From Pyrocephalus nanus (lineage: Eukaryota; Chordata; Aves; Passeriformes; Tyrannidae), in assembly GCA_038380795.1 (NCBI GenBank), contig CM076266.1:34174145-34238144 (forward strand): a stretch of 64,000 bases of DNA. Direction: 5' to 3'. Every line of letters begins with the position of its first letter. The first letter of the stretch is position 1. The position numbers were made by a program, and so were the translations under genes. The notes beneath the pieces were generated by a model. The model made no database searches. It saw nothing but the letters and a program-made list of their open reading frames with translations, and had not been told where the DNA came from. Below are positions 51,339 to 63,600 of this stretch, piece by piece.

Positions 51339-52021
51339 TTGACAGATGCATTCTGTAAATCAGAGTGCAAAAATAAAAGAATCCTGAGTGTGAAATCTGT
51401 ACAAAATTTGTCAATACAACATCTGGATTTATAAATTTAAATTTATAGATATATAAATTGTGAGAATACAGTGCCTGGATTTGGTGATGAACCTTACAAG
51501 GTATGTTGCAAAACCGTGGAGAGTGACAGAAAGATGAACAAAAAAGTGAAACACTGACTAATTTGTTCACCTCAGAAAAGGTAGTGATGGATTGTCTACG
51601 TGTGATATGCTCTACAGTTACACGTTAGATAAATTGTACTGAAAACAGTACGGAAATAAAATTACAAAGAAAAGAGAGAGAAAGGAAGGACTATGCACGC
51701 TGGACTTGCTGTTGCCATGAGTTCCAGTTTTCATTCTTTGACTGAAAAAAATAGATTGTCTATGTGTATGTGTATGTGTTTGAAAACATATTTGCCATGG
51801 ACTTAGACAAGCTTCTCAGTCTTGCCATTTGCTTTTAAACCATATTTCTCTTTAAAATTATTATCAATATACATAGTCAAAGAAGCTTCTGCACCAGTTG
51901 TATATTTATCAATATTCATTAACTTAAATCTTGTCCCATGCTTAGGAGAAAAGGATGACAAGAGTAAACAAATAGCAGCAATAGTGCCTAAAATATGGGT
52001 TTGGCTTTATGATGGCAACAT

Positions 52022-52041
52022 TCTGTTTGTTTGTTTGTTTA
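52022..52041. repeat. (TTTG)n microsatellite
   Basis: CTGTTTGTTTGTTTGTTTAC: four TTTG units. Confidence 0.75.
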
Positions 52042-54363
52042 CTAACTATCCATATCTATGGGAAGGAAATTGACAAAAATATGACCTTTCAATTGCCACA
52101 TATTGTCTGTGTTCAAAATACAAAATACCAGAAGTACTAGCTTCAAGCTTAGAAAAATGCATATTGTTCTATTTATATTACTTAAACTATGTAGAAAATC
52201 CCAGTTGCTTAAAAAGAACAGTGCTGTAAGTGCTGGTTTTGAACTGATAAAGTCTGCACAGTAAAGGTTTGTAAAGGCTCTCAGGATCAAAAGTGAGTCT
52301 GTTTACCTCTTGAAAACGCTTTTATAGGAGGTTCTGGTTAGCCATTTCCAATAGAGAATGGAGCAGTTGATCAGATAGCAGCTAAACTAATGAAAAGCAT
52401 CATGGAAGTGACAGGAAGATTAATTAAGTTCCTCCAGTTGTATTCAAGTGTGGTGGTACAGAGTTCCTTCGGGTACTGCCGCAGTTAAATGGTATTCATG
52501 GTGACAAATATTGCACATTTCCAGAACTGACACTTCTGAGTCAAGGGTAAAAAACACATTTGGTAGTTTTTGCCAGTGGAGAACGTGTAAAACCAAAGAT
52601 GAACCTCTGTGGCTGCTTAAAATATACAAATGTAACTTGCTCCTTCCCTTTTTATCCTTTAGGGTAACCTCAGGAGATTAGTAATGAATCACAAAATCTG
52701 CATTATTGTGTAGTATGTCTTAAACTACTCCAGATGGCTTCAAAATAAAAACAAACCAAAATTCTAGCTTATATACTTAATATATTTGATTTGAGGCACA
52801 AAAATATGTGCACTTGGAAACACTTTCAATTACTTGTGGAGACTTAAAAAACTGTGGCTTGCTTGCTGTTTTTTCTTTCTGTACTGTGGTAACCATAGTA
52901 CTAATAGGAATGAAATTTCAATACATAAATTTCCAAATTATGTGGAAGTTGTAGTCCCACTTTACCTTTAAGAATCCTTTAGTTTTGGGGTGCATTTGGT
53001 TAAATAGTAGGTATGATTTGGATTGTTTCTCCCATTTTATTTTCAGAAACTAAGGTCTCCACAATGAATTTTTCATTCTTAATAGCTGTCTCCATACAAT
53101 AGACAAAATTTATTTTAGGAAAATCTGGAAACCTCTAAAATGTATGAGATTTTTTAACCTACAACACATGATGTATTGATTTAAAATGTTGTGTCACTAG
53201 TGTATTTTGCTGCCTAGTATTACTCTTCTGCCAGCAAAGAGTTCTTCGATGTGCTTCTGCACTTGCAAGAAAAGGTTTGTGGTCAGCCTCACTTATTGAA
53301 ATTCATCAAAGGCAATTGGTAAGAGTCTGGGTATAAATCTAATATTAGTTGCCTCCTGGGAGAGTTCAAGACTGGAAGAGAGATTTCCAGGAATCCTAGG
53401 GAATTAACTGGGTGCATTAATATTAAATATTAATTGGTCTCTGCAACAGACATGCCTGTGAGTGGCCTTGATACTTACTATGGAGGCATTGTGTAAATCA
53501 GTGGATAGATAAAGATCAGTAGAAAGCACAGATTAGTGGAGCTAGTTCATGAAGTGCCCCTCTGGCTCTAGACCAAGTCAGGCATGAGGAGTAACCTGTT
53601 TATTGCAAGGAGGTAATGTCTTGTGGGGTTTTCTGCATTTTGAAAATCTGCCCTTTGTGGCAAAGTCTTTACCAAGGCAAGGAAGGGCAGAAGAACTCAA
53701 AGTGGAGATGCTATTATGTTAGAAAAGAGGATTTCAGGGAGTAGAAGCTGATTCTATTATTAAGAATAAGGGTGAGGGGTAGCTGGTTTGGGAGAAGGTA
53801 ATTTTTTTTCTTGTTATGTTTATGCGATTGCTGAATCACAAGGGTTTGGGGGATTTGTTTTTATAAGTGAACCATGCATGAAAATATGATAATTTTGCAG
53901 TTAACCTGCATCTGTAGCAAAGTTAAATGCTGGTTTGCCTGTGTCGGCTTGTTGATGACTGGGAGTTTGCACCATGGGCTGACATCATGGACTAATTTGC
54001 TCATTCATTCTGCATGCTTCTGCATGCCCAGGCTGGGTCTACTCAAATCTCCAGACACACATAAGTGTTTGCTGCTCCTGACTGTGCTTCCCTACAGCTG
54101 TTTTCGGCAGAATCCTCAATGCTTGCATTAAAACAACAGCCATTTGGGATTGCAATTACTAAACTAAACCTTGCTTTCACTGACAGTGACAATATCCCAC
54201 TCCGGGAATAAAATTTATTCTTTGTTCCTTGCTTGAAACTCTATTTCTTTTTGCAGCTTATTAGTGTTGTATGTGTGTAAATGAAAGCAGAGTTTGTCAT
54301 GCACTATGTGAATTTGGGCTGTGAAAGCTTTCCAGGAGAGGCCACCGGTGATTTTCCCTCTTA

Positions 54364-54392
54364 CTTTGCATTTCTGTAGTTGAAATGCAAAG
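54364..54392. promoter_or_regulatory. Inverted pair of octamer-like (POU) motifs
   Basis: CTTTGCATTTC at 54364-54374 and GAAATGCAAAG at 54382-54392 are perfect 11-bp reverse complements with a 7-nt spacer (TGTAGTT). Each arm contains ATGCAAAG or its complement, seven of eight bases of the ATGCAAAT octamer recognised by POU-domain factors. It lies in the 53.9-57.9 kb stretch whose composition differs from its surroundings. A regulatory role is inference. Confidence 0.4.
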
Positions 54393-54834
54393 AAATTAAA
54401 GTTCCTGTATGAGCTTCTTTGGTTACTTTAATTGTACACTTACTGTCAGAACACAAATAAGGTGCATTAAGGGGGGAAGTGATCCTGCTTGTTTTGCATC
54501 CTACGGGGCAAAGCAAAATTGGAGGTGACATTCAGAACCAAATAGTGGAGAACATCTCCATCTGTGTGGCACTTTGCTGTTCACGTTTCCTGAGAATCTG
54601 ACCTGCCATCTGAATTGGTACAGCTATTGGTACAGTATTGGTAGAGTAACACAACAGCCATTTCAAGAAGGTGTGTTTAAAGGCATCATGATTGATGCCC
54701 GACCATTAATAGTACATCTATACAGACATGAGTACTCTGTACATGGTCTCTCAGATGACCAGCTGATGGCACGAATCAGCAAGGCATCTTGGCTTGGTGA
54801 AACATCAAGACTAGAGCTAGCCTGCATCTCACAG

Positions 54835-54881
54835 GGTTTGACTCCCGGCAGAATGACCCCGAGCTTTTTTTCTGTGATAAG
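54835..54881 (+). other. Exon-like segment, identity unknown
   Basis: A CATCTCACAG acceptor-like end precedes GGTTTGACTCCC, and ATAAG followed by GTAAAC forms a good 5' splice site at 54882. One frame reads GFDSRQNDPELFFCDK, which looks protein-like; a different frame, open from 54574 to 54885 (103 codons), covers the same DNA. The acceptor's pyrimidine tract is weak. I do not recognise the peptide, and a conserved non-coding element would look similar. Neighbouring exons were not found. Confidence 0.15.
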
Positions 54882-55099
54882 GTAAACGCAGCTTAACAGG
54901 CAAATGCTCTGCCTGGGTGCAGACTGTCTTAAAGGACGTCACGCAGTGCCTCTGCAAAAGCACTTCAGAGCTGGAAAAGGAGCTGAAGGATTTCACAGTG
55001 AATTGATTCTCTGAGCTTTTACCATCAGTGAAGGGAGAGGAGGGAATGCTTGTGCTGCAGAAGGCTCCTAGTAGTAGCTTATATCTACTGCTCAGAGAA

Positions 55100-55880
55100 C
55101 ATTAGAGTGGCTCAGCTGAGATATTTTTAACCAGTCTTTGAGGTTGGTATTTTCCCCTATAGCGAGGTGTCCTTCCCTGTATGGCAGAAGAGAATGAGCA
55201 TTGTAATGATGAAATAAAGGAAAGGAATGTGCTGTGAATACTCTCTGTTCCTTGCTTTCTGCACCTTCTAGTTACAATACAGGCCACGATTTCTAGACAG
55301 CTTCTTTTTTCTATTTTTGATTTAGGATTTGCTCAACTTACGTTTCTCTTGGTCAGTTTGAACAGTGCAAGAAGTCTTGATCTTCCTCCTTCAGGCACCG
55401 TGGCCTCAGAGTGCACTCCTGAACCGCATACTTTTTAGTTGTGAAACAAAGCTTATTTGGGAGTTTATCGGTGTACCACGTATCTCTCATTTCAGGCTTG
55501 CCTCTTCCAAGGGGCAGCTGGAATAAGAACGGGCACTGAGAAAGGCTAGGTATCAGAAACGGATAGCTGTGGGACTGCCAGCAAGGGACAGGACTGAAAT
55601 TCATGCCCCAGTTCTCCCCAGCAGTGTTTAATCTGGGTAACATTCATACAGGTAGCATGAAGCCTCGTGAGAGCAATGCTGCAGAGGACTCTTGCTGAGA
55701 GATGCATAGTGGCAGTGTAACACCAGGGCTCTGAACTCTGCCGCTGCAATTGGAGCGTTCCTTGGCTGCTGTGCTGGTGCGATAATTTTGCCCGAAGTGA
55801 TTGGACCTTGTGAAATAGTAGTTACTGCATGGTGGTTTTACAAATAACAAGTGGAGCTTTAAATGAATTATACCTGTCAT
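55100..55880. other. GC- and CpG-elevated unique segment
   Basis: This stretch is visibly richer in G, C and CpG than the window average, for example around 55390-55420 and 55735-55800 (GCCGCTGCAATTGGAGCG, TGGTGCGATAATTTTGCCCG). Overlapping open frames on the minus strand (61-96 codons) have no recognisable content. Possibly part of a conserved regulatory region. Confidence 0.3.
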
Positions 55881-56549
55881 CCTCTTTCCTGTAGAATTAA
55901 AGCATTCATCCCATTAGATCGTATTATAATGAAATAAATGCTTCAGCATACTGTCCATTATTTTTTACCTTTATTTAGTATAAGTGTATTATCATTGATA
56001 TATGCCAGACTGACAGCAGGAAACCAATGTCCTCTATCGATTCATAGAAGAGACAGATGTACCTAAATACAGACCACATTGTCTTCACCACATTGCCACA
56101 CCAGTGTGTGTCAGATCTGTCCCAACGCACAACATGTAGATGGTGGAGAGTATTTCAGTATTTCTTTGGTCTTTCTTCTCAGAAGCTGCTTCTAGTTCAT
56201 ATGGCAGCAGGGACTGTGCGGGGACCTATTTACAACAAACTTAGGACCACTCAATTTACCACAAAATAATAAAATAGCTATCAGCTGCTAATGACTTATC
56301 AACCTGGGCCAGAAAGCAACCAGGGACCTGGAGGGTGAAAGGTTGTAAACTCCATTACAAATCATCGCTGTTGTATATCTCTTGTCCTCACGCTTTTTAT
56401 TCATGTGAAGATACTGTAGTTTAAAAAATCAGTTCAGCTGTATTGAAAATGAACTACCTATTTGTTAGTTGCTTTTTAAAAATAGAAACAGATTGAGCTT
56501 TCTTCAACATTTGGATTGAAATTGTTTATTGAAATGGAACTATTGATTT

Positions 56550-56565
56550 AAAAAAAAAAAAAAAA
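56550..56565. repeat. Poly(A) run, 16 nt
   Basis: Sixteen A after TATTGATTT, followed by GTCCTAGGGGG. Confidence 0.75.
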
Positions 56566-56751
56566 GTCCTAGGGGGACATGATCTTGCAAAGTGCCAAAC
56601 ATCATTATCTTCTATTGAAGTTGGGGTATCAGGGCACTCAGGGCTTCTCCTGGAACCTGCCCTTCAAAGAAAAATACACTCACAATATATGCTTTGTTTT
56701 TCCCCTCTATTATGTAATTGAGCACGTTATGTCACTACACGCATTTACTGC

Positions 56752-56839
56752 CAAAAAAAAAAAAAAAAGAAAGGGAAAAAAAAAAGCAAAAAAAAAAAAG
56801 CCGTACAATTTTAGAAGGGCTTTTTTTTGGTTTTTTTTT
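56752..56839. repeat. A-tract/T-tract block with a hairpin
   Basis: Three A-rich runs at 56752-56799 are followed by two T runs at 56821-56839. AAAAAAAAGCC ending at 56802 and GGCTTTTTTTT starting at 56818 are perfect 11-bp complements around a 15-nt loop, so the block can fold into a hairpin. Reading frames over it (lysine- or phenylalanine-rich) are artefacts. Confidence 0.75.
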
Positions 56840-57159
56840 GTCCAAACCAGGGTTAGGTTAACCAGCATATTAGACCACATCGTTCTGAGCCCGTTAAAGA
56901 AAGGATCTGTTTGTAGTACTCTTAGTCCTGATGTCACAGGCACAGCAAGGACATCAGAAGGAGGAGTCAGATTACAGTAAGAATGGGCAGTGCAGCATGC
57001 AGCCGGAGTAAACGCTAAATCAGACAGGGATTGTATCAGGGATAAGACTGCCTGCAAAGCGCTCATCCTGAGGCGGCACACTGCTCTCTTACGTTTCTCG
57101 TGCTGGGAAATTTCCACATAATGTAGGATGAAAAAGCTCTGTTTTACATGTCAGCCCTG

Positions 57160-57330
57160 TGCAGGAGCTAATGCTGAATACACAGCGGTGGGATCCTGAC
57201 TGCATGATTAATGAGAAACATAATGTATTTTGGTAAGTGTTAACCGTGATGTAATTCTGCTTCTGCTCACATTATCAATAGGAGTGATTATTACAGATTT
57301 CGGATTCAAGAACATTTCGTGCTGGCACGC
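57160..57330. promoter_or_regulatory. Candidate conserved non-coding element with homeodomain-type sites
   Basis: TGCATGATTAATGAGAAAC, CACATTATCAATAGG and GAGTGATTATTACAGATTTC place several TAAT and TGATTA motifs close together in sequence that is neither simple repeat nor transposon. CpGs persist (ACCGTG, TTTCGGATTC, TTTCGTGC, GGCACGC) although the rest of the window is CpG-poor. This combination is common in developmental enhancers; conservation itself cannot be seen from one sequence. Confidence 0.25.
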
Positions 57331-58276
57331 ACCTAAAACTGACAACTGGGGAATCCTGTCGGCTGTGCAGTTTGAAAGGATTCCATTGTCTGGGAAATTT
57401 TCTGTTTGAGTGGGCTACTGCGTAATTTTAGCGGTTTGAAAAACAAGCTAGATAAGATGAACTCATCCTAGTTTTGTTTTAAATGAACTTTTGTTTCATC
57501 TGCCAAGAGGGGATGAGAAATGCTTGTGAGGCATGGGAAGTTTTAGACAAACTTAATGTAATGGACGAGCTGCTACTGCACTGTCTATGCTGGGGAGGCA
57601 CAGCAAACCTCTGTATTTCATTCAGCTTTTAGTTTGAAGAATTTAAAGGTACCAAAGGTGAAACAATGTTTTATTTGCAGCGGTGGGATTGCTGAGTAGT
57701 CTGCATTGTGCAGATCACCGGTGTGGAGTTGGCTCCTAGCATGCCACAAAATACATATAATTTTAAGCCTTTAGGGGTCTTGGAGCTGTTAAATATTTGT
57801 GCAGAGTTTTGTTGCTTGGTGGAAATCTTCCTTGTGCTTACAGCTGAGCTGGCTGCATACCCTAAAAACATGCTGGAGCATAGAGCTATGTCTAAGCAAT
57901 GTAGTGCTGCAGTACTGGGCTGGGATGTATGATTGCAATATAATGCTGCAAGTTAGTGCTGTAAAAGAGCATAAAAAAGTAAAATAGAAAATTTGGTGAT
58001 GTGATGGAAAAAATGCTATTCTTGACCGCCTGAAATCTCATCTAGCCTCAGTGTTAATTTATAGCTGCATAATACTCTAGGATGAACACAGAGCAGGGAG
58101 TTGTAGGATTTCTGGGACATTCAGCAGCTTTCTCAGTTTCATTAAATATTGAATCAGGAGTTTACTTCAAGCTTTAAGAGAAGAACTTTTGTAATATTCT
58201 CAGCTGTGTCACAAAAGTACTATGCTTTTCGTCATGCTAAGCATTCTTTTCTTATTTTCATAAAATTAGAGTTATT

Positions 58277-58284
58277 GGGGGGGG
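58277..58284. repeat. G8 run
   Basis: Eight G in AGTTATTGGGGGGGGTGATT; isolated homopolymer. Confidence 0.7.
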
Positions 58285-58351
58285 TGATTTGTCTTTAGCA
58301 GTGAAACATATCAATTATGAAAGAAGATTGATTTTGATGTAAACTGCCCTA

Positions 58352-58366
58352 AAAAAAAAAAAAAAA
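58352..58366. repeat. Poly(A) run, 15 nt
   Basis: Fifteen A after AACTGCCCT, then TTGGCTGAG. Confidence 0.7.
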
Positions 58367-60060
58367 TTGGCTGAGTTGTCAGAACTGGTCAGTGTACATA
58401 TCAAAGATAAATTTACAGTGTTTTAGCTTTACTTCGTTTTCCAAAGACTAAGGAAGAACAGACAAGTAGACAAGCATTATGGTTTTACATCTGAGTAATT
58501 TAGATTAAGTCTCTTCACCATTAAAAGTGTCAGTTAGGTTAATTTGCCTATCATTGCTTTCGGGTTATTTTTCTACCTTTAACAGTATTGCAAGTGCAAG
58601 ATGATTTTTTTTTTTCTTGTTAACAGTCAGTTTTGCCTATGTGACTTGGATAGTTTCCTGAAGTTATACAGTTAGAATATTAGGTATATGTTAGTTGCAT
58701 TGTACTTAATTTTATCTTTTTTTCCTGTCTATAATTTTCAGAAATATGTAATGGTGATCAAACTTGTTCTGCTGTTACTTTGAAAAAAAAAATGGAACAC
58801 ACCAGATTGTGCTTTCTGCTTTGCAGGAAATTTCACTTCTGAGAGCAGGGCTGAAAGTTTGTGCTAGGCAGGTTCTCTGTCTGCTGTGTTCAGTCTGAAG
58901 TTTACAGTAATATTAAGTTTAAATGAATGTTCTTATTTCTGCTTTTTGCTTAAAAAAGGATAAGCAAAGGCTACGGGGGATAATGTTTACCTGTGGTTTT
59001 TCTGTGTATTTTCTTGCTCTGTCTGTGAGAAGCCAGAACATCTGTAATCTCACCTGTCCCTGTTACTGCACAAAGCAGAATTGCACAGAGCCAGATGAAA
59101 GCTTGACTGCGTACATCGCACACCTACACTGACTTCAAATTGCTACAGTCATCACATAGACAATAATGGAATTTTATTTTTCTGAGGGGAAAAAATATTT
59201 TCCTTTTAATATTAATAAATAATTCTGTGGGGTATTTTTTTTTTTTTAATCCATGTATGCTACTATTGGACCACATAAGTATAGGAAGGGAAGAAAATAA
59301 AGTATTTCTGTATATTTGTATGCACTTTGTTTGCTTTCCTGGGCCTTCTTGTCTAATTGCTGCTGATGTAAGGTGGCATAGTGGAAATGTGTGTGTATAG
59401 CATTAAGGTTGGAATAAATACTGAAAATAATTACTGTGGAAAGTAAGACCTAACCATCTGAAAGTATCATTCTTATAGAGCAATTGTTAATGGGTGAAGT
59501 GAGTTTCTTAACCATCAGAGAGAAAAGTTGCTAAATTTGGGAACTGGTCGTCATGTTTCTCTCTCTCTTGAAAGAGTTTGCCTCTGAGGAGCTATTCTAC
59601 CTTTCTATTACATTTTACTATGTATATTTTACTATTTCAGTTAAGTCTTCAAATAATTCAACTTGTTGTAACCCTTGTAATTGCATGAGCTTTTCTCTTA
59701 CGTTGCAACAGAATTTCGATGGAGTTGATTCAAGAGCTGCTAATTTTCACTCACCATGCTGTGCTTTTTAGTTTGTTGTTTGGTCACCGTGGATACATTT
59801 GTTACTTATTGTATTGATTTTGCATTCATCGTTTTGAGTTGAATAGCAATATGGAATGGTAATAATAATAGTAATAAAAATCCTACAGAATGATGTAGTA
59901 TGTTTTTATGGAGTAAGCCAAAAGCCAATGAAAATAATAGATTCCTGTTAAGTATTATCACAGGGAGACGTTTTGTACTTACGGACATACATACCTACCC
60001 CAAAGCAACTTTTCTCTGTATTTGTCACCAAGTTAATAATTTAGCGTAAGATAAAAGTCA

Positions 60061-60450
60061 GCTGTGACCATTCTCAGCAGTTCCGAGAGGAGAAATGGTG
60101 GGTGGCTGTCAGTGCCACAGCGCCGATGTTGCATATCAGTAACGGGTGCAGCAAACCTCCCCCAGTCCTGCTCAGTGTGAGGGCTCTGCTGTGGCTGATG
60201 AGGTGCTGCACGCTGCATCTGTAGCTTAAGAGGTCCCACTGGCCACTGGTGCCTTGACTCAGCCACCTTGCCGTGACTGCGCCTTCCTTGGCCCGGCAAC
60301 GCCGGCTTATCCCGTGAATGCAGTGGCCCCTGTGGCCGCCCCTCGGGCTAGGTGGCCACTCTGTTCAGGTCAGATGGAAAGTGCTCTTCACGAGTGGCGA
60401 GGAGAGGTTTTGTTGTGTGTCACGCACTGTACACCACAGTTGTCGAACTG
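60061..60450. promoter_or_regulatory. Compact CpG-rich patch
   Basis: Between GTTCCGAGAGG and TTGTCGAACTGG there are repeated CpGs: CAGCGCCGATG, AACGGGTG, GCACGCTGC, TTGCCGTGACTGCGCC, CCCGGCAACGCCGGC, GGCCGCCCCTCGGGC and GTGGCGAGG. Counting 60301-60360 gives 42 G or C out of 60, against a clearly AT-rich background. This is the only such patch in the window. It could be a small CpG island serving a promoter, or a GC-rich insertion. Short open frames on both strands have no recognisable domain. Confidence 0.4.
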
Positions 60451-60668
60451 GAGGAAACACTGCAATGATATTGCAGTTATGGGATGGTGAGCATGGGTCC
60501 TGGGGGCTCGGTAAACCCTGACTGGAATTAGGAGCAAATCCTCCACTCCACCACCCAAAAATCACTGCCCCACACAGCCCCATACTTTTCCCTTTGCTGA
60601 AGATGCACAACCCAAAAAAGAACTAAAATTAAAATTTACAAAGGAAAGGAAGGGGAAAAAATGAAAAC

Positions 60669-60691
60669 CTTTTTTCTTTTTTTTTTTTTTT
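60669..60691. repeat. Poly(T) tract with one C
   Basis: CTTTTTTCTTTT followed by T to about 60691, then ATTTCTTCCCCCAGCC. The tract and CCCCCAG resemble a 3' splice site, but no convincing exon follows. Confidence 0.75.
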
Positions 60692-60699
60692 ATTTCTTC

Positions 60700-63600
60700 C
60701 CCCAGCCTCCTCTGAAAACAGTACTGTTTTAAGCAACTTTGGTTCTAAGTGTTTCTGTTCACATTATACAGGAAATTAATATATTGGGATGGAAATTAAT
60801 TACTATGGAATAAAATATAGTGTTAAGGGGAACAAATAAACAAGTTTTGCCTGAAAATGCCATCACATTTCTGTTTGTGTGGTGGCTGTTTTAATTTTCA
60901 ATGGGCTTTTTTCTTTCAGTATTGTAGAGTGTAGTAATTCATGTGCATACATGCTACTATTCTGAATATGACTTTTTATTTCTGGAACACTTTCTTGTAG
61001 AAGAGATTCATGCTGGATGAGTCATGGAATAAAAAATACCCCCCCCACGCCCCAAATCTCACCACATCTTTAAAGAAAACACACATTGTACAAACCAACC
61101 AACCAACTGCTGAAACAGGGGGGCTTTTTGTTTCAATGAAAATATTTAGTTGTTACTGGTTTGTTTTTAGGAGGTTGTATTTCCTTCTAGGTTAGACACT
61201 GCAGAGGCCTTTAGTACCATTTCTGTTTGTCTTCATTTAAGGCAGGATGAATCGGTGCTGATAAGGCTGTGCTTTTAAAATGTTTTGAAAAGCACAGATA
61301 CTGGATTACTAACTGTGTTTTATCACCAACCATCCGCAATAAGAAATGTAGTTAATATATAATGGATGCTGTGTGTGGCAGAAGAATTTAGCTTGAGCAA
61401 GCCAATGTATAGGATCTTGAAAACTGCAGGACTCTGATGTTTATGTTTGGAACATTACAGCCTCCAGGGCAGTGAAGTTTATATCTTGAAGCACTGAATA
61501 ATCACAAATGCATGTATACATAATAGTAATTACAAAAAAAAAAATCCTGTTTAAACTTACAGAAACTACTCTGTGCTAGATGGCACCCTTTTAGCTTCTG
61601 TTACAGAAACTGTTCATTTAAAATGCCTCTAAATGTATCCAGTATTTTGCCATAAATAAAAGGTGCTTTTGCCATTTCACAGACAAAAAAAAAAAAGTCA
61701 TTCCAAGTGTTACTTTCCTTGTGGGTGGCAGAATTGCTCCAAAACCAAAATCGGAATCAATGGCTTCCTGCTTCATTAGAGAAGATTAGATCACAGTTGC
61801 TCCAGCTTGAAGGTCCTTTAACAGAAAGTGTGTGTGCGCTCACGTGCTCATGTGAAATGTGTGTCTGTACGTATTTTAACTGGGATGACTGTAGAATCTA
61901 ATCCTGCATGCCTTCCTAACAAATATCTTTCTTCTGTTAAGAAATTAAATATAAGAAGAAACCAGATTTTAAAAATTTTCATTACAGTGCCATGCTTCTG
62001 TCCATTTTAATTTTTTTTTCCTAAAGGGCAACTCATATAAATTTTATTTATGATATATTTTAAAATAATGGGAGTCTTTGACTGTAGAAATATAACAAAG
62101 TCATATAACTTCTACCTCTCTGTGCCTGTATTCAAATATCCTTCCATGTTATTTTGATTTTGTTTCATAAGCTAGTGGCACTTCTAGAAATTCTTGCAAT
62201 TACAAAAATGTTAATCGGGTTACAGGAATCCTTTTAAAGATTTTGCCTCTCATTGCACTGAAGAAGATGGTGGTACTTGAAAAAGAAGAAATATATTTGG
62301 ACCGGGAAAAGGAAATATTTCAATTTGCTATTAGATCATGAAAAGTTCTTGAAATACAATAGAGGTCATAGGGCTTCAGTTTTTAAAAAGTGACTATTAC
62401 ATGTAATATACTGCAAAGATTAGTTTTGCAGCTGAAATTGCATAGATGATTGGTAACATTCAGAGAAAATGCGGCTAAAGAGGTTGGCTAGAAATACCAA
62501 AGCCTGAAGTGTCACAGATTGCACTTCAATTGAATTGCTGGGGACGAAAATGCTCTATTGTAGGGCTAAGTCATTATATGGCAAAGCCACATTCTGTGGG
62601 TCAGCCTGTATGCTCAGTTATTTTAGCAACACATTTTTCTGAAATCTGCTTAGGGGTGAAAAATCTAATACATGAAGCTGTATTATTGGTGTGCTCATAT
62701 ATTTAGTTCTCCTTGCCCATTTTGTTGACCACTTCTTTCAGCTCATCAGTCTGATGCTCATGAATATGTTCCTGTTATACAATTTTTTTTGTACGTAAGC
62801 ACAATAAAGAGCTACTGTAATCTTAAGTGTGGTATGACTGCTTAAAGTAGTTGGCAAGGGTCTGAATCAAATGTGAAATAAGAAAATGCAACTACAATTG
62901 CAATCAGAATTATAAGGGTGGCTCATATGAAAGTTCAATGACTATACACCCTTGCCTCTTGTTAACATTTATGATAATGCAGTTCTGTTCTCTTTTGATG
63001 TTTAAAATTATATCCATTTAAATTTTTTTATGTTTGAAAAAATGGTAAGACATCTTGAGTCCTATATTGAGTCCTTATCTAGTGTTTAAACAAAAGCACT
63101 TGTTCTCTCTCCTTATTTTTTCCTCTTTGTCTTTTTATTTCCAACCCTCCCTCACCCCCCGCTACATTTCTGCTTTGGCAAGGGTTACATCTGTTTTAAA
63201 AAGGTGAGATTAAATCAATCTATTTCTCTTTTTAATAACTCTGCTAGCTGGCTGAACCAGTTGTTTGGAAATCATGGGAAATTCTTTCATCACTATGGAA
63301 TCAGGTTCTGGCTCTATTACCAAACCAACTAATTTACTCTGTTTTATAGTCCCTGCAGATATCAAAATTTAAAACCATAGTGAACCTCTTGCTTCTCAAG
63401 TAAAGCTTGAAAAGCTCCCGGGGTTTGGTAATGTATAGTATCTTCATCTCTGAAGCAGTTACAGGAGATACAAAAATGAGATTGACCAGGAGCATCTGCT
63501 AACTCTGGGTATGGCCATTTGAAATTTTAGCATATGCTTAGGATCTCAGAGGGCTTTGGCTCATATTGGTAATTTTTATTCTGTGTGTTGTTTATGTGTT

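Larger units (their letters stand above)
44351..53870. other. Non-coding DNA with small tandem repeats
   Basis: No recognisable gene. The segment 49690-49970 is GC-richer and holds an 87-codon plus frame without any motif. The minus frame 52629-52444 contains CNICHHEYH, a lone CxxC-like arrangement that is too short to call a zinc-binding domain. Confidence 0.5.

Noticed and set aside
52444..52629. Minus-strand frame with CNICHHEYH as a zinc-finger-like element.
   Set aside because: There is only one CxxC, with no second metal-binding pair at finger spacing, and the frame ends soon after.
56579..57117. Overlapping frames of 133 and 135 codons on opposite strands, the longest outside CR1.
   Set aside because: Both run through the A-tract/T-tract block, which is naturally free of stops in those frames, and neither has a recognisable domain.
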